DNA from: Glossina fuscipes
Taxonomy: Eukaryota; Arthropoda; Insecta; Diptera; Glossinidae
Assembly (NCBI RefSeq): GCF_014805625.2
Contig: NW_023998414.1
Location: 14,187,505-14,251,504, forward strand
Direction of reading: 5' to 3'
DNA: 64,000 nucleotides
Below the pieces are notes generated by a model. The model was not told where the DNA came from, did not search any database, and worked only from the letters and a program-made list of their open reading frames with translations. Shown here piece after piece: positions 25,901-37,754 of the stretch (position 1 is the stretch's first letter; every line of letters starts with the position of its first letter). The translations under genes and the position numbers were made by a program.

Positions 25901-27115
25901 ATTCTCCTTTTCGCGAATCGCTGGTCTCGCAATATCGATTTCATCTGTATCGCCCGCTTCTTTTTTTTTTGTTTGGCTTGTGTTTGTATAAATTTGTATT
26001 TGTTGTGACTTTCAACATGTATGTGGTATTTTTGGTGGCGTTTTAGTTAAGATGTTGCATGGTTTATGTATGTTTGCTGTTTCGCATGAACAATCTTCAT
26101 GCCGCAAGCATATTCCTGCGTAACACTATGGTTTAAACAATTAATTGTGCATGGAAATGCAATTAAATTATTTTTTTTTTCTAAATAACTGCATAAATCC
26201 TTCTTCAATACAATTTTGATGAATATATGCAAAAATTCTCTTTTGTTTTAAAAGCCATTACGTCATAGTGTCTGTTTAAATGACCATTTAAAAGAGATTA
26301 CCTACATTTTAGCAATAACATCTACGACTATTTTCTGTGCAGATATATAGTTATATAGTCTAACAATTTTAACTCTATGAACTGGAATGAAAGACTCAAT
26401 TATCGCGGAAACATTTCTTTATGCATTCTTCTTTCATTTTTTTATAAGTTCGTACGCGATTGTTGCTAAAGCGCCTCTACTAGCATACTCGAAAAATAAA
26501 TTTGATGGTTCAAATTTTGAGAAAACCTAGTCTTGAAAATATTTAAAAATTAAATATGTGTTCAGAAGAGACATTGTAATACAATACAATATGGAACAAA
26601 ATCTAATGTTTTCTGAACTTTAATGCTAAAAGCACCATCAGTACTTCAGCATTTAATTTAACTCTTACGAAGTGGTAATATATATATGAATTTACTGAAC
26701 AAGAGAGCGACAGACAAAGAGCAAAGAGTATAAATTCCAAGGTTTCACAATAGTGTTGCCATCGTAAGATTATGTAAGAAGAAAATTTTCGACATTAGAA
26801 AAGTACTTAAGTTATTACAAGACGCTCTAATGTGCCCGACCCAAACTTTCAAATTTTCCTGTCAATTTTATTGAATTAAATCCATAGAGTACTTGTAAAA
26901 TTCCCCTATTTTTGTTTTGTGTTTCAGACTTTTTTATTTTTTCGATAACATTAAACCGGACGCTAACCGGCAATATAACATTGTAATGCTAATGCATAAT
27001 AAAAAAATGAACTACTGACTACAATGCGACAATGGCTTTACGTTTATAAAGGGACAATGAAAATATATAATATTTACTATAGCAAACACAGCCACAATTT
27101 CGAAATAAACATAAT
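22946..27115. other. Gene-free AT-rich region with diverged repeats
   Basis: No gene was recognised; open frames of 60-90 codons are scattered and look random. Text at about 23285-23660 (AAAACATATGGTTT, CATAATGTAAAAAA, ATAAACATAAA.TAGAT.AAT) recurs in the same order at about 31285-31560, showing an ancient duplicated or dispersed unit. Microsatellite and poly-A/T tracts occur near 24280 and 25020. Confidence 0.45.
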
Positions 27116-27120
27116 ATTTC

Positions 27121-27289
27121 TATTATTATTATTATAAACTTAGCCAGAGAATAAATTCTAAAGCTAAAGTCATAAAGCACTAGCATCTAAGGCTTTCGGC
27201 TTTATTAAAAACTCTACCGCACTTGAGATTTGAACCCACGACCATTGAGTTGCTAGTCGAGACTCTTGTCTACTCGGCTACTCAAGCGG
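27121..27289 (-). mobile_element. tRNA-derived SINE, copy 2
   Basis: Read on the minus strand from 27289, it begins CCGCTTGAGTAGCCGAGTAG and has a B-box-like GGTTCAAATCT. It then follows copy 1 closely through AGAGTTTTTAATAAAGCC and GCCTTAGATGCTAGTGC and ends in (TAA)n at 27121-27135. A 15-bp direct repeat ATTTCTATTATTATT at 27116-27130 and 27290-27304 fits a target-site duplication, although its right half merges with the tail repeat. One B-box base differs from copy 1. Confidence 0.82.
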
Positions 27290-28127
27290 ATTTCTATTAT
27301 TATTTGCGTGTACATACATAAATTTTCAAAATGAACTTGCTTTAAGGATCGTTCTAACTCAGTTAATCTATCATGGCAATGTTATTGGTAAGGTAAGTAA
27401 AGACACCTGCAAAGTGCGCGTGCGTGAAAAAATGAGAACAACAGCAGCTATTTTTTGGCGATGCCAGCAAGTATGTGATCAACTATGTAAATGTTTGTAC
27501 ATACATTTGTTTAAGCGTGCACAAAAAACAACAAAGCACGTTCAGGATTTGAGTGTACATACACAAAAATATAAATAATATCTGAAATTGAATGAGAATT
27601 ACTTTGATACAAATGCGTACATGGTAAAGGAATCCTGAAGCTGCAAAAGATATATATTCATATATTTATTTCATTCATTCAACTCATGCCGGCTTGGAAA
27701 CGAACGCTAACTTAGTTACTACGCCTACTATTTGTTATGTACCTAATGATAAATAGTGGACCTAGTAATTATGTTAAGTCAGCACTGGATATTCCTAATA
27801 AATTCTTATATTATAAATGTATATATATTTAAAATTACGGCGTAGTTAAAAATTGCATCTAATTCTTTCAATATATTTTTGTTTGTTTATGTTTTTATTC
27901 TATGATTACAAACACTATACGTCACTTACTAAGTCTTCGATCCGACATATACATCTAATACTCTTTTTACACGCTAGATAGGTTCCCAAAAAAATCGTGT
28001 AAAAAAAGATATTGACTAAATGGAAAAGTAGTAGGTTGGTTCCAGACCTAACAAAATCAAACTAAGTTGCATAAAAATGGCTTTACGTCTTTATTCTTTG
28101 CATAGTTCGGAGAATCTTTTTGATATA

Positions 28128-28159
28128 TTAGTCTGGGGAAAAAGAAATCCATTATTTTT
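28128..28159. repeat. Mariner terminal inverted repeat (left)
   Basis: This 32-bp repeat matches the reverse complement of 29382-29413 at 31 of 32 positions; the difference is the sixth base (C here, T in the other). Confidence 0.95.
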
Positions 28160-28180
28160 ATATGAACTTCAGGACTTTAT

Positions 28181-29230
28181 TTAACATGCTTCGGATTGTC
28201 CGATTTGGGTCAAATATGCACCGTTTGGTTGTATCATTTGTTGCCATTTTAAAGGTAACTTCAAAATGCCTCTCTCATAGAAGTCCTGGTCTCTATTTGC
28301 AAAAAACTTTGGTAGTCGATTTTCACAATCCTCCCTAGATTCCAATTATTTATCATTAAAGAAATTTTGCAATGCAAGAAAAAGATGATAGTCGCTTGGT
28401 GCCAAGGCTGGACTGTATGGCGGATGCATTAAAACTTCCCAACTAAGCTTTCGAAGTTTCTGGCGAGTCACTGTAGATGTGTGTGGCCTAGCGTTGTCCT
28501 GGTGGAACACGACACCTCTCCTGTTGGCCAATTCTGGCCTTTTCTGGTCAATCACTATCTTCAAACGGTCCAGTTGTTGACAGTAGAGATCAGAATTTAG
28601 CGTTTGGCCATATGGAAGCAACTCATAATAAATAATCCCCTTCCAATCCCACCAAATGCATAGCAAAACCTTCCTGGCCGTTAGTCCTGGTTTAACCACC
28701 GTTTGAGGTGCTTCACCGCTCTTTGACCACGATCGTTTTCGCACAGGGTTATCGTATGTGATCCATTTCTCATCTCCAGTCACCATCCGTTTAAGAAATG
28801 GGTCTATCTCATTCCGTTTGGCCAAGGCTTCGCAGATGGAAATTCGATCCATCATGTTTTTTTCTGTTAATTGGTGTGACACCCAAACATCGAGCTTCTT
28901 TTTGAATCCAGCTTTGTGTAAATGGTTTAAAACTGTTTTATGGTCGATTTTTAGCTCCTGGGCGATGTTACGACTGCTAACATGCCGGTCAACTTCGATC
29001 ATTTCTCCGATTTTATCGACATTTTCGACGACCGGCCTACCTGTGCGAGGTGCATCTTTAACATCAAAAATTCCCGAACGGAATCTACGAAACCAAAATT
29101 GCACATAATTGGCTGTTACAGTATCGGAACCATAAACACCATTCACAATTTTAGCCGCCTGGCTTGCATTTTCGCCTTTGTCAAAGAAAAAGTGTAAAAT
29201 GTACCGAATTTTCTCTTTGTTCACTTCCAT
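28181..29230 (-). pseudogene. Mariner transposase with one in-frame stop (349 codons plus stop)
   Basis: It starts at the ATG of MEVNKEKIRY (29230); a more upstream ATG at 29266 adds 12 residues unlike the family. Residues 1-110 form the paired helix-turn-helix DNA-binding region. The linker motif normally written WVPHEL is WVSHQL (116-121). The catalytic residues of D,D34D are all present: Asp153 in VTGDEKW, Asp245 in FHQDNARPH and Asp280 in LAPSDYHLF, with exactly 34 residues between the last two. Codon 295 is TAA at 28346-28348, just after NDK. The frame then continues with LESREDCENRL and ends at GQSEAC (28181), about 54 more residues. The text SPALAPSD has Ala where relatives have Asp, outside the triad. 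The truncated 294-residue product lacks the C-terminus and is probably inactive. Confidence 0.93.
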
Positions 29231-29381
29231 TTTTAACACGCTGTAACTCACAACTGAATGCACCAAACAAAAAACAGCAACAGAATTTTTTTACTGCGAA
29301 ATGTACAATATGTAAATGTACAGTATCGGAAATTGTTTGATCAATACTTTACGAGAAATCTATCAGTGCAGCCATCTACAG

Positions 29382-29413
29382 AAAAATAATGGATTTCTTT
29401 TTCCCCAAACTAA
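29382..29413. repeat. Mariner terminal inverted repeat (right)
   Basis: Inverted partner of 28128-28159, followed by the TA duplicate at 29414-29415. Confidence 0.95.
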
Positions 29414-29580
29414 TACAACAAAACAATGCGAAACTTTAAATTTTGCCTCGATTAAACGTGTAAATGTGTTTTCTGATGAGAAAATAGCATCCACTTCTAA
29501 GATTTTATAGCGATTATTGTCTGTCGCAAAAATAAATTTGTGAGTGCCTTTCTTATTTTAAATAAAATCGTATGGATAAC

Positions 29581-29945
29581 GATGATACTGAAAGCTCTGG
29601 TCACCGGAAGACAGAAAAGTAAGGTTGCATGGGACAGTTGAAACCTTAAAAATATCAGAAGGCAGCGTATTTGCTATTTCGCATGAACATTTTTCCGTGA
29701 GAGAGCTCTGTTCTTAGTGGGAGCCGCGTTTATTCATTTTGGACAACAATGTATTGATGACTCAGAGCGCTGTTTAGGCGAAATAAAAAGGATTTTTTTA
29801 TAAAGATTCGCTGTACACATAGAGAGATATATTGTACTGCGAGCTGCTAAAACTGAATGAAACTGTTACGGCAGATGTCTCCCGACGTCAACTGAATCAA
29901 TTAAAAGAGTAGCAATAGCGGTTAAAGTGACTACTATACGAATTG
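29581..29945 (+). pseudogene. Mariner fossil, N-terminal and middle parts (second family)
   Basis: The + strand reads TVETLKISEGSVFAISHEH then FSVRELCS, stop, WEPRLFILDNN, the second helix-turn-helix and the WVPREL region of irritans-type mariners. It then jumps to a region reading ELLKLNETVTADVSRRQLNQL, which matches the segment between the first and second catalytic Asp. The part with the first Asp is deleted. It starts about 170 bp from the intact mariner but belongs to a different family. The shared block GAATGAAACTGTTAC also occurs in the fossil at 33321. Confidence 0.65.
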
Positions 29946-32900
29946 GCCGAATATGCCACTATTCATAACTATTTTCGTAACTATCTTTCATGTCGAATGA
30001 AAAGAAAAGCAAATTTTTCTTTACTTCTATTTCTGATTGTCAAAATCCAAAATATACCAGCTAGGTGCTGATTATATATCTTTTGGTTAACTAGCTTTCG
30101 CTTTAATGGAATAACTTGATAGCCATTTAATTTTGCATCACGTATGGCCCTCGTCTTTCGATATTTATTTTGGAAAAAAGGACGAGAAATAAAGAGCACA
30201 TTTGACGTTTGTACGTTTATAAACAACCAACAAAATCAACCAAATGTTTGTATAAAGCGTTGTATTTTCGAAATTTTTTTTGTTTTTTTTTTCAATTAAA
30301 ACTTTTGATTTTGATTCAACTGTTTGTAAGTAAAGCAATTTCGTTTGAAATATTTTTGTTTTCTATTTACAGCTGCTTTCACTCATAAATGCAACTCTGA
30401 ACACTCAACACTAAATCTGCAAAACCAACACAAATGCGAAACGTGAGCTATGTAGCTTTCGCCTAGTGTGATAGATAAGAGAGAGCGTATCTCGCAACAG
30501 TTGTTCATACGCAAACCAAAAAACTTGAAAGTTGGATATGGAACTTAGCTTTGCTCACACAAAATTAGTACTCTAATTCTTTTCTTTGATGCAGTAAAAA
30601 AACAAACAAAAAAAAACAATAAAGTGCATGAATATTTTACACATGGAATGTAAGAAATGATGATTTATAAATTCTATAAAGATTTAAATAAAATTAAAAT
30701 TATGATTTGAGATGAAACTATTGAAAGCTACGAAGAAAGCCGTAAAACATTGCAAACTAACAAACTATTATATGTAAGAAGAAAAACTGCCGCTCGAGCC
30801 GGAAAAGTTTAATCTTTGCCAACGAAGTGACTTCCCGTTCTAATGCGTTTTTATTTTATAAAATATTGTCTTAGGTAATTCTTCGCTCTACCTACTAATG
30901 CTAAGTAAACGAATAATACGATTTTGGTTTTCTGCAATAGTGGTTTATTTTTGTGAATGCAAGGTTGAACAACCATTACAAACGCAATACGTGCGTTAAA
31001 TAAGTTTCGCCTATTTCGACTAATTTGAGAGAGTGTATTTAACAGCTGCTCTGAAGTAAAAAAAAACGAAAGTCAATAAGCGATACTGAACACTACATCA
31101 CACATGAAGCAAGCTCAACTAAGAAAACGAAACCGCAAGCCAGTTTGTAGTGGGAAGGGTGATGCAATGATGCTCTGTCTTGTTTATCAGGTTAAAAAGT
31201 ACAAAAGGGTAAACACAATCGGAAGCCGTGTTACTTCATTATTTTACAAGAAAAAATAGCGAGAACGATGTAAATATAAACAAAAGCATATGGTTTGAAA
31301 AGGAAAACTGAAGAAATCAACATAAATCCAGACAACAAATATATATTCAGTACAAGAAACCAAGTAAATTACTTAAATATATCGATTTGACATACGTATT
31401 TAAAATTGGAAATAAATCGCCTTTTTTGATTTGAAGTAAAATGGAGTATAAACTAAAGTTTTAAATCGCATAATGTAAAAAAGATTTAAATTCGCACGAA
31501 ATAAACATAAAGTAGATGAATCATTTCTAAGTTTATTTCTTCTTGTACGTTTTTGTGTGTGTGTGTATACATGCAAAACCATATAATTTACCAATTCCCC
31601 CAAATGCTTGTAAAAAGGCCATAAAGTTTAAGCTTAGTCCCGGAAACAGGAATTATGCATCAGTATATCAGTTGCTACAGGTGATTACCCTACAGTACGA
31701 AATTTTTCTCTACTAAATGACTTTTATCGACTTCGGGGTAATCCCAGCTATCATTACCATAGTGTAAATAGTCATAAATTGTTTGTTTGGTTTCATTTTC
31801 TCTCTGTTTTCTAACCATGAGAAAAACAAGGAAGCTTCTTTTAGAAATATGGTGTTGTCTCTTTCCCTTTGTTTCTTTTTTTATCAAAGAAAAAAACAAA
31901 TTTCCTTATTGCCTCTCTTTCCGTACTGAATACAGTTTTCTCTCTTATTTTCCTCAATTACGTTTTAGGTCTAATTTTCGTTTTCCAGATAAATCCTTTT
32001 TACTCTGAAAATTTTCAATAAAATTCCGAAGATGTCTGTTTTTGCACAACTCTCTACTTATTTCAATGAAATTTTTTAAATTAGAAATTCTTGCCGATCT
32101 TCATTTACCACAAAACCTTCATAAACTTCTATATGTTTGCAATGGCAAGACGCTTCACATTGAAATCATACACTAAAAACACTTAACAGAAAAGAAGGGG
32201 CTTTTTACTTTCATGTTAAATATTAGCAGAATCTGTAAACGAATAACTCAGCGAAATTTTCTGAATTGAAAACAGTATTTACTTCTTAAATAGAGAAATG
32301 AATATAAGAACAGATTATTTTTGGGAATATAATGTAGTGACTTTGTATATAATAAATTAATGTCATAAGGAAATGTTTTGTATTTCTTCTTGATAAATTA
32401 TAAAGACAGGAAATCCTATTCCGTGATCATACAAAGCTAAAAAACAAGAAATTAATAACAGATGTGTAATTTATAAGAAAACAATTATTTGAATTATTAA
32501 AACAAACGGTTTTCAAAAAAATGTATAGGCTAATTGGAGGGGTTTCCCGCAATTTTAGTGAAGAATCTTAGTGGAAAGCAGAAATTGTTAAATATTAAAA
32601 ACTGACGATAACGGGTCCATTCTCGCGAGAAGCATCAATTAATCCACATGTGTGCACAAATACAATAGGGAGAGAATTTGAGGAAAGTGATCATTTTTAC
32701 ACACTTTTGCGCTTTAGAATGTTATTTAAAAAAAACTGTAAAAAGCCTAAATGAAAAGAGTGAACATAGCAGGAGTATCGTAAGGCAAAAAAAGCCGTTC
32801 CATGTTGAAAAATATTCTTCTTTCTTCTCTTTCAATGAAGATTTTATGCTAGAGACCGCTACATTTGTTGCATTTATTAAAGGTGTACTCGCACGGGTTG

Positions 32901-33320
32901 CATCTTTGCATTTGCGTTTGCCATATGAAAGAAAACCTATAATTTCATATGTTATGGGCTCTCGGTAAAATAATACTTCCGTCTCAATTGTGTGGTAGAC
33001 GTGGAAAGAATAAATAAACCAGTGCACATATTGAAGATAATACCTAACTATATATGAGTCGTATTATGCAGAAAAAGACAAACAGTGCGCATATGTCAAG
33101 AATCAATGCATGTGCACTAAAAAATATGAAATAGAAAAAAAGGCAATATTTGTTGCTAATTTTATGTTTGATAAGGAGGACAAATAAAAATCGCGCACAT
33201 ATATATACCGAAGACAATGCATGCCCCGAGAAATCGTAGCGTAGCCCCTTCGCACACATTTCTTTCATTACGATTTTTTTGCTTTCAAGTGGTGCAAAAG
33301 ATTGAGAAAGTACTATATTA
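29946..33320. other. Gene-free AT-rich region with diverged repeats
   Basis: Only short random frames. The segment 31200-32040 is a diverged relative of DNA at 23200-23660 and of 16440-16640 (shared order of TCTCTTTC, TTACGTTTTAGGTCT and GAAAATTTTCAATAAAATT). A short GT tract lies at about 31555-31566. No RNA gene or conserved protein was recognised. Confidence 0.45.
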
Positions 33321-33820
33321 GAAAGTCATACGCTAGCCCAGTGGAGCCATCTACATCGAAGCGGCATATTCATGACCATAAAGTTTTGCTGTGCATATAG
33401 TGAGATCAGCAAAATGTTATGCACTACGAGCTCCTAACACTGAATGAAACTGTTACTGTAGATGTCTATCGATATCAAATGAACAAATTGAACGATGTAT
33501 TGCTGCAAAAAAGACTAGCAACAGCGGTTAAGGGACGCAAAGTCATCTGCTTTCACGACAACGCTCAACCACGCAATGTAAATGATGTCAAGGATACGTT
33601 GTTTCAGCTCAAATAGGAAGTTCCGCCGCAACCATCGTATTCACCAGACATAGCGCCTTCTAATTACCTTTGGTTCAGTTCGCTGCAGCTTGGCTCGAGG
33701 TGCAACGAAAACGGGTCATTGATTGGATCGCTTCCAAGTCAATACCGTCCTTTCCGCAAAGTATCGGGACGTTGCCACAAAGATAGGAAAAAGTTGTAGA
33801 AAATGCTAGAAGATATATAT
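33321..33820 (+). pseudogene. Mariner fossil, catalytic C-terminal half
   Basis: The frame opens with SYASPVEPSTSKRHIHDHK and VLLCI, then LNETVTVDVYRYQMNKL. The second catalytic block is KVICFHDNAQPR (Asp present) and the third is YSPDIAPSNY, where the last catalytic Asp is Asn. A stop after FQLK (33614-33616) and others upstream break the frame. The C-terminal end is recognisable as EKVVENARRY. The N-terminal DNA-binding domain is missing. It is the same family as the fossil at 29581. Confidence 0.75.
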
Positions 33821-36800
33821 TATTTAATATATATTGTATCAATTTTTCGTAAGAAATGTCTTTTTCAAGAAAAAAATATAATAAAAATTTATGCAAACAC
33901 CTATTACTTCGGTTTTGTAAATTGGTTTGGGAACTCTGGATCGGATGGGGCAATTTTTTGATCCTGGTGCCTTTACACCATTCCTATGGAAACTGGATCT
34001 TTATATGGTAAAGAGGCCTAATATTCAATACTTTCGTACTAATAATTTGCCCATAAAAACAATGCATAATATTGGATGTGTTATTAACTAAGCGAAATGG
34101 TATACGGTATCTATGATCCGCCTGGCCGGACTATAGTATTCGTACTTGTTTTTAAGAGCGCAAAGCTTAAACTGGTTACCCCACCTTCAGTTCAGCGCCA
34201 TCAATATGCTACCGAAAACGTGATACATAGTTTTTTTGCATTGATTTCTAAGAAATAAATTCAAGTAAGATTTTATTTTTTTACATTAAAGTTTGACATT
34301 TTTTTTTTTTTTTTTGGTATGTTGAATGGAGATGGACTAAAGTTTGACATTTTAATCCAAGCAGAACGGAAGGATTCGAAAAAAAAATAATTCTCCATAC
34401 GCTCATTGTTTACTTTTTCCATTGTACATCTTATTATTCTGTAAAATTATTTTTCTGTACAGGACAAAGTCATGTTTCATTCCTTTAATTTGCAACATGT
34501 CAATATTTTGAGGAACACTTTTTTAGAAATTGCTTTTTATTGAAATTCGCAGAGAAATTCATATTCGCTATGTAAAGAGAAAGAGAGCGAACACAACAGC
34601 ACTAGACGTAAACAAGCGGCAAAAACAAAACGTACAGAAATAATAAAAGAGATTAGAAAAGAGCTTAAGTTGTAACATTTAAAAGAAATTTTATAAAGAG
34701 TGAGCAAGGGCAACGCATGTCTGTTTGTTTTCTTTCATTTGTGCTAAAAACAAAACTCTTTATCTTGTGCAGTTCTCAGCTTCACTCACCAATATTATAT
34801 ATGAGAAATATGACATTTCGACCTAAAATCCAGGGTCTTACAAATGAAAATATATAAAAAATGGGATTTGAAAAATATTCGATATTTACGACAGATATCG
34901 ATAGAGTTGAGTATGTGGATTTTGATTTTGTTGTATAATCAAATGTTGCTGTGTCCTCGTCTAAGCTGAATATCTTTTTGCCTTATTTTCAATAGCTTTT
35001 CTTTAATAATTCATTCTACGTGTTTTCAACGAATTCTAATCGTCTGTAAATTATATTTGGCTCATTTGTTGTATTCTTCTTTGTTCACCTCTCTTTCGTG
35101 ATTATACATACAAACTTGTGACGTATTTTCTTTGTTTTTTTTTTTTTTTCTAGGTAACAGTTTTTAGTTGATGTAATCAGGTTTTATTACTGTGTACATA
35201 CATGTCAAGCTACGCAAGTTTCTTCTTCTGTAACGTTTTGTTTATGTTACGTTGCACTTACTAGTAACATATTTCCTTGCCGCTCAATCATATCAAGAAA
35301 AACTTCTAAAAAATAAAATATATATTCTTGTCGAAATTTTCGATATCTAGTTTTTTTAAATAGTCCCACAAACATTTATTTGAATGAATATTTATTAAAT
35401 ACTATATGCGAAAGTTTTCTCGCTGTTAACAAATTTCTTATACCAGAGAATCTTAATCAATTTTCGCGGGAAAAACCTTAAATAATAATTTTGTTTTTTA
35501 AAATATCTACAATTTTTTTGTGCAAATTTAGGCGTATCACGTAATCGATCAAGATCGTAAATATATATATTTTATTGAAACCAGCGAAATATTTACCCTG
35601 TACGTTAGATCAATACCTTTTACGGACTATACTGCAAGCTATTGTCTATTACGGACGGGTTAGTTGAGTAGCCACGATTATATTCACATATTTTTTTCCT
35701 CTGCATTAAATGAATATTCCTTACGAACTGTAAGCTACGATCTGTAGATTTGTACTTGTTAGAGATTTAAAAACGTTTTGAATTGAATTATATAACCATT
35801 GCAGTTCTTTGCAGTACAAATAAACTTGTTTTCGAGCGAGAGAGAAAGGTATCGCAGAAAAATAAGTTCGAGAAAAAATGATTAAAAACTCCGTAAGTAC
35901 CTATAACAAAGATTTTTTGTAACATTAAAGAAAATTTATTTCATGCGCTGGAGAGAGACTGCATCAAAAAGTCTCGCCTAAAGAGCATGTCAAAGTTTAA
36001 CGCAAGGGCTTTCACTATCGAATGAATAATTAAATTACGTATGAACACAAAAATGTTGATTTCTTATCTTAAACGCGGAGATGTTTTCGAAATGAATATA
36101 ATTCAATACGACTCGTCGTAGTTCAAAAAGTGCATATACTTCCTATCTTTATTTACATGTACACACCGCTTAAAAAAAAGTTGCATAAAATAAATCACGT
36201 AAAATAGCGCCAAAGGCGCATAAAAAACGCAACGTAAAAATGGGTTCAGTTATACGTAGAATAACACGTTAACGCTCTCTGGCTATCTGCTGAAGAAGCA
36301 GATACCCAGAAAAATCAGATTTTCTCAATGCATATGCTAATTAGCTTTGAATGTATTTCGATCGAAGAAGGAAGAGAAAGAAAAGAACAGAAAAATTCTC
36401 CTCTATTCACCGTCTTGCCATTGTTCAAGTCAAAAGACACACGTTTTTATTTATTATATTTATTAAGCATTCAGTTGGCACGACATGACAAATAGTTGTA
36501 TAGCTGCACGCATGAGTGGTTATGGACATCGTAAAACTTCTTTATGTTTTGGAAGCAAGATTTAAGTGTTATTTTCTTGTCTTTGGTATAGATAAGTTGA
36601 GAGAATCTTGTTCCTTTAAAGGATGGCATTTGCACATAAAACATCTTTTTTTTATTATTATTTTACTACGTTATCAGCATAATATTATCTGCATTATTTG
36701 TAACTTAATTTGTTAGCTCTATTCCAAGAATGGTAATGGCAATCATATATAATCTGAGTAATATATAAATAGAAACATTTCTACGTCAAAATTTCTTTAC

Positions 36801-37754
36801 TCTTACTATTATCAGTAAAGTTAGTTTTCACATGATTGGCATACGACGAATATAAAACAATTTTACATCTTATTTGCGTTCTAAAGATCGTTATTTCAAG
36901 TTTGCTAACGTTTCACAGCACTTTATATGAATTGACAAATCATATGGTTTTGCATGTGTACATACACAGGAAACAAAAAAAAAAAAAAAGCACGGAGAAG
37001 TGATGGCCGTTTCTTTTAGATTTTAAAGTTATTTATCTAATTCAAGTTTATCCTACGAGAATTTACATTTTTTTTTATATTACGTGACTTGCAATTTAGG
37101 ATTACACCGTGCATTATTTTGGTAGAAATCAAAAATAGGTAATAAAGACCATTTATTTTTAAGTTGAAATGTATTAATCGAATGGTTTTATTAGAGAGTG
37201 GATTTATGGTAATTCCAAAAATCAAATAATGGAGCAATTAGTACAAAAACATTCTTTCGACGGTGTAATAAAATTTAAGCATAGGTAATCATGTAAGAAA
37301 AATTTAACTTTCAACTGAATACCAAAGCGAAAATTAACTTTCGGCTACGTTGTTATCCTCCAATTAGAGATTTAAAACAATATGGTAGTGCGGCAGTCCA
37401 TTTTGTTTATCACTTTTTTAACGGGCGCTTTTAACCCGAAAAGGAAAACGATGCCCCATTGTGTCAGCCCCCTTAGCAGTTTCCGTAAAAACTAGAAAAC
37501 GTTTAGAAAATCTCAGATATAGAAAATATTGGAATGGTCAATGTAAACACAATGACTATGAGCGCGATCTCATCGCGTGTACGCGTTTAATGGTCAAGTA
37601 AACTCAGCATATGAATTTTTAAAAAAATACTCTTTTTGTTTGCTAAATATACAAAAACACGTGCAAAGTTGGTTCACATATTAGAAACACCGCCTTCTTG
37701 GCTTTGATATCTCGCCGCATGACATTTTATTAATGTAGAGAGTCTCTTCTAGGA
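33821..37754. other. Gene-free AT-rich region
   Basis: No coding frame of note. About 33950-34330 contains TATATGG words like those of the dispersed repeat family. Blocks at 34550-34720 and 36360-36620 resemble sequence at 14080-14330, 26700-26830 and 42450-42660 (GAGAAAGAGAG, AGAACAGAAAAA.TCTC, TTGCCAT). These look like old, diverged multi-copy DNA of unknown kind. Confidence 0.4.

Larger units (their letters stand above)
28128..29413 (-). mobile_element. Nearly intact mariner element, 1286 bp
   Basis: The element is bounded by 32-bp terminal inverted repeats (28128-28159 and 29382-29413) that differ at one position, both starting TTAGTYTGGGG. It is flanked by TA on each side (28126-28127 and 29414-29415), the target-site duplication of all Tc1/mariner elements. 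The size is normal for a full-length mariner. It encodes one transposase on the minus strand, broken by a single nonsense codon. The protein resembles the mariner subfamily with RSGIFDVKDAPRTGRP and VTGDEKW that is widespread in insects; the cecropia-like assignment is inference. High TIR identity and the one-stop gene indicate a fairly recent insertion. Confidence 0.95.

Noticed and set aside
28758..29108. 116-codon plus-strand frame
   Set aside because: Antisense shadow of the mariner transposase.
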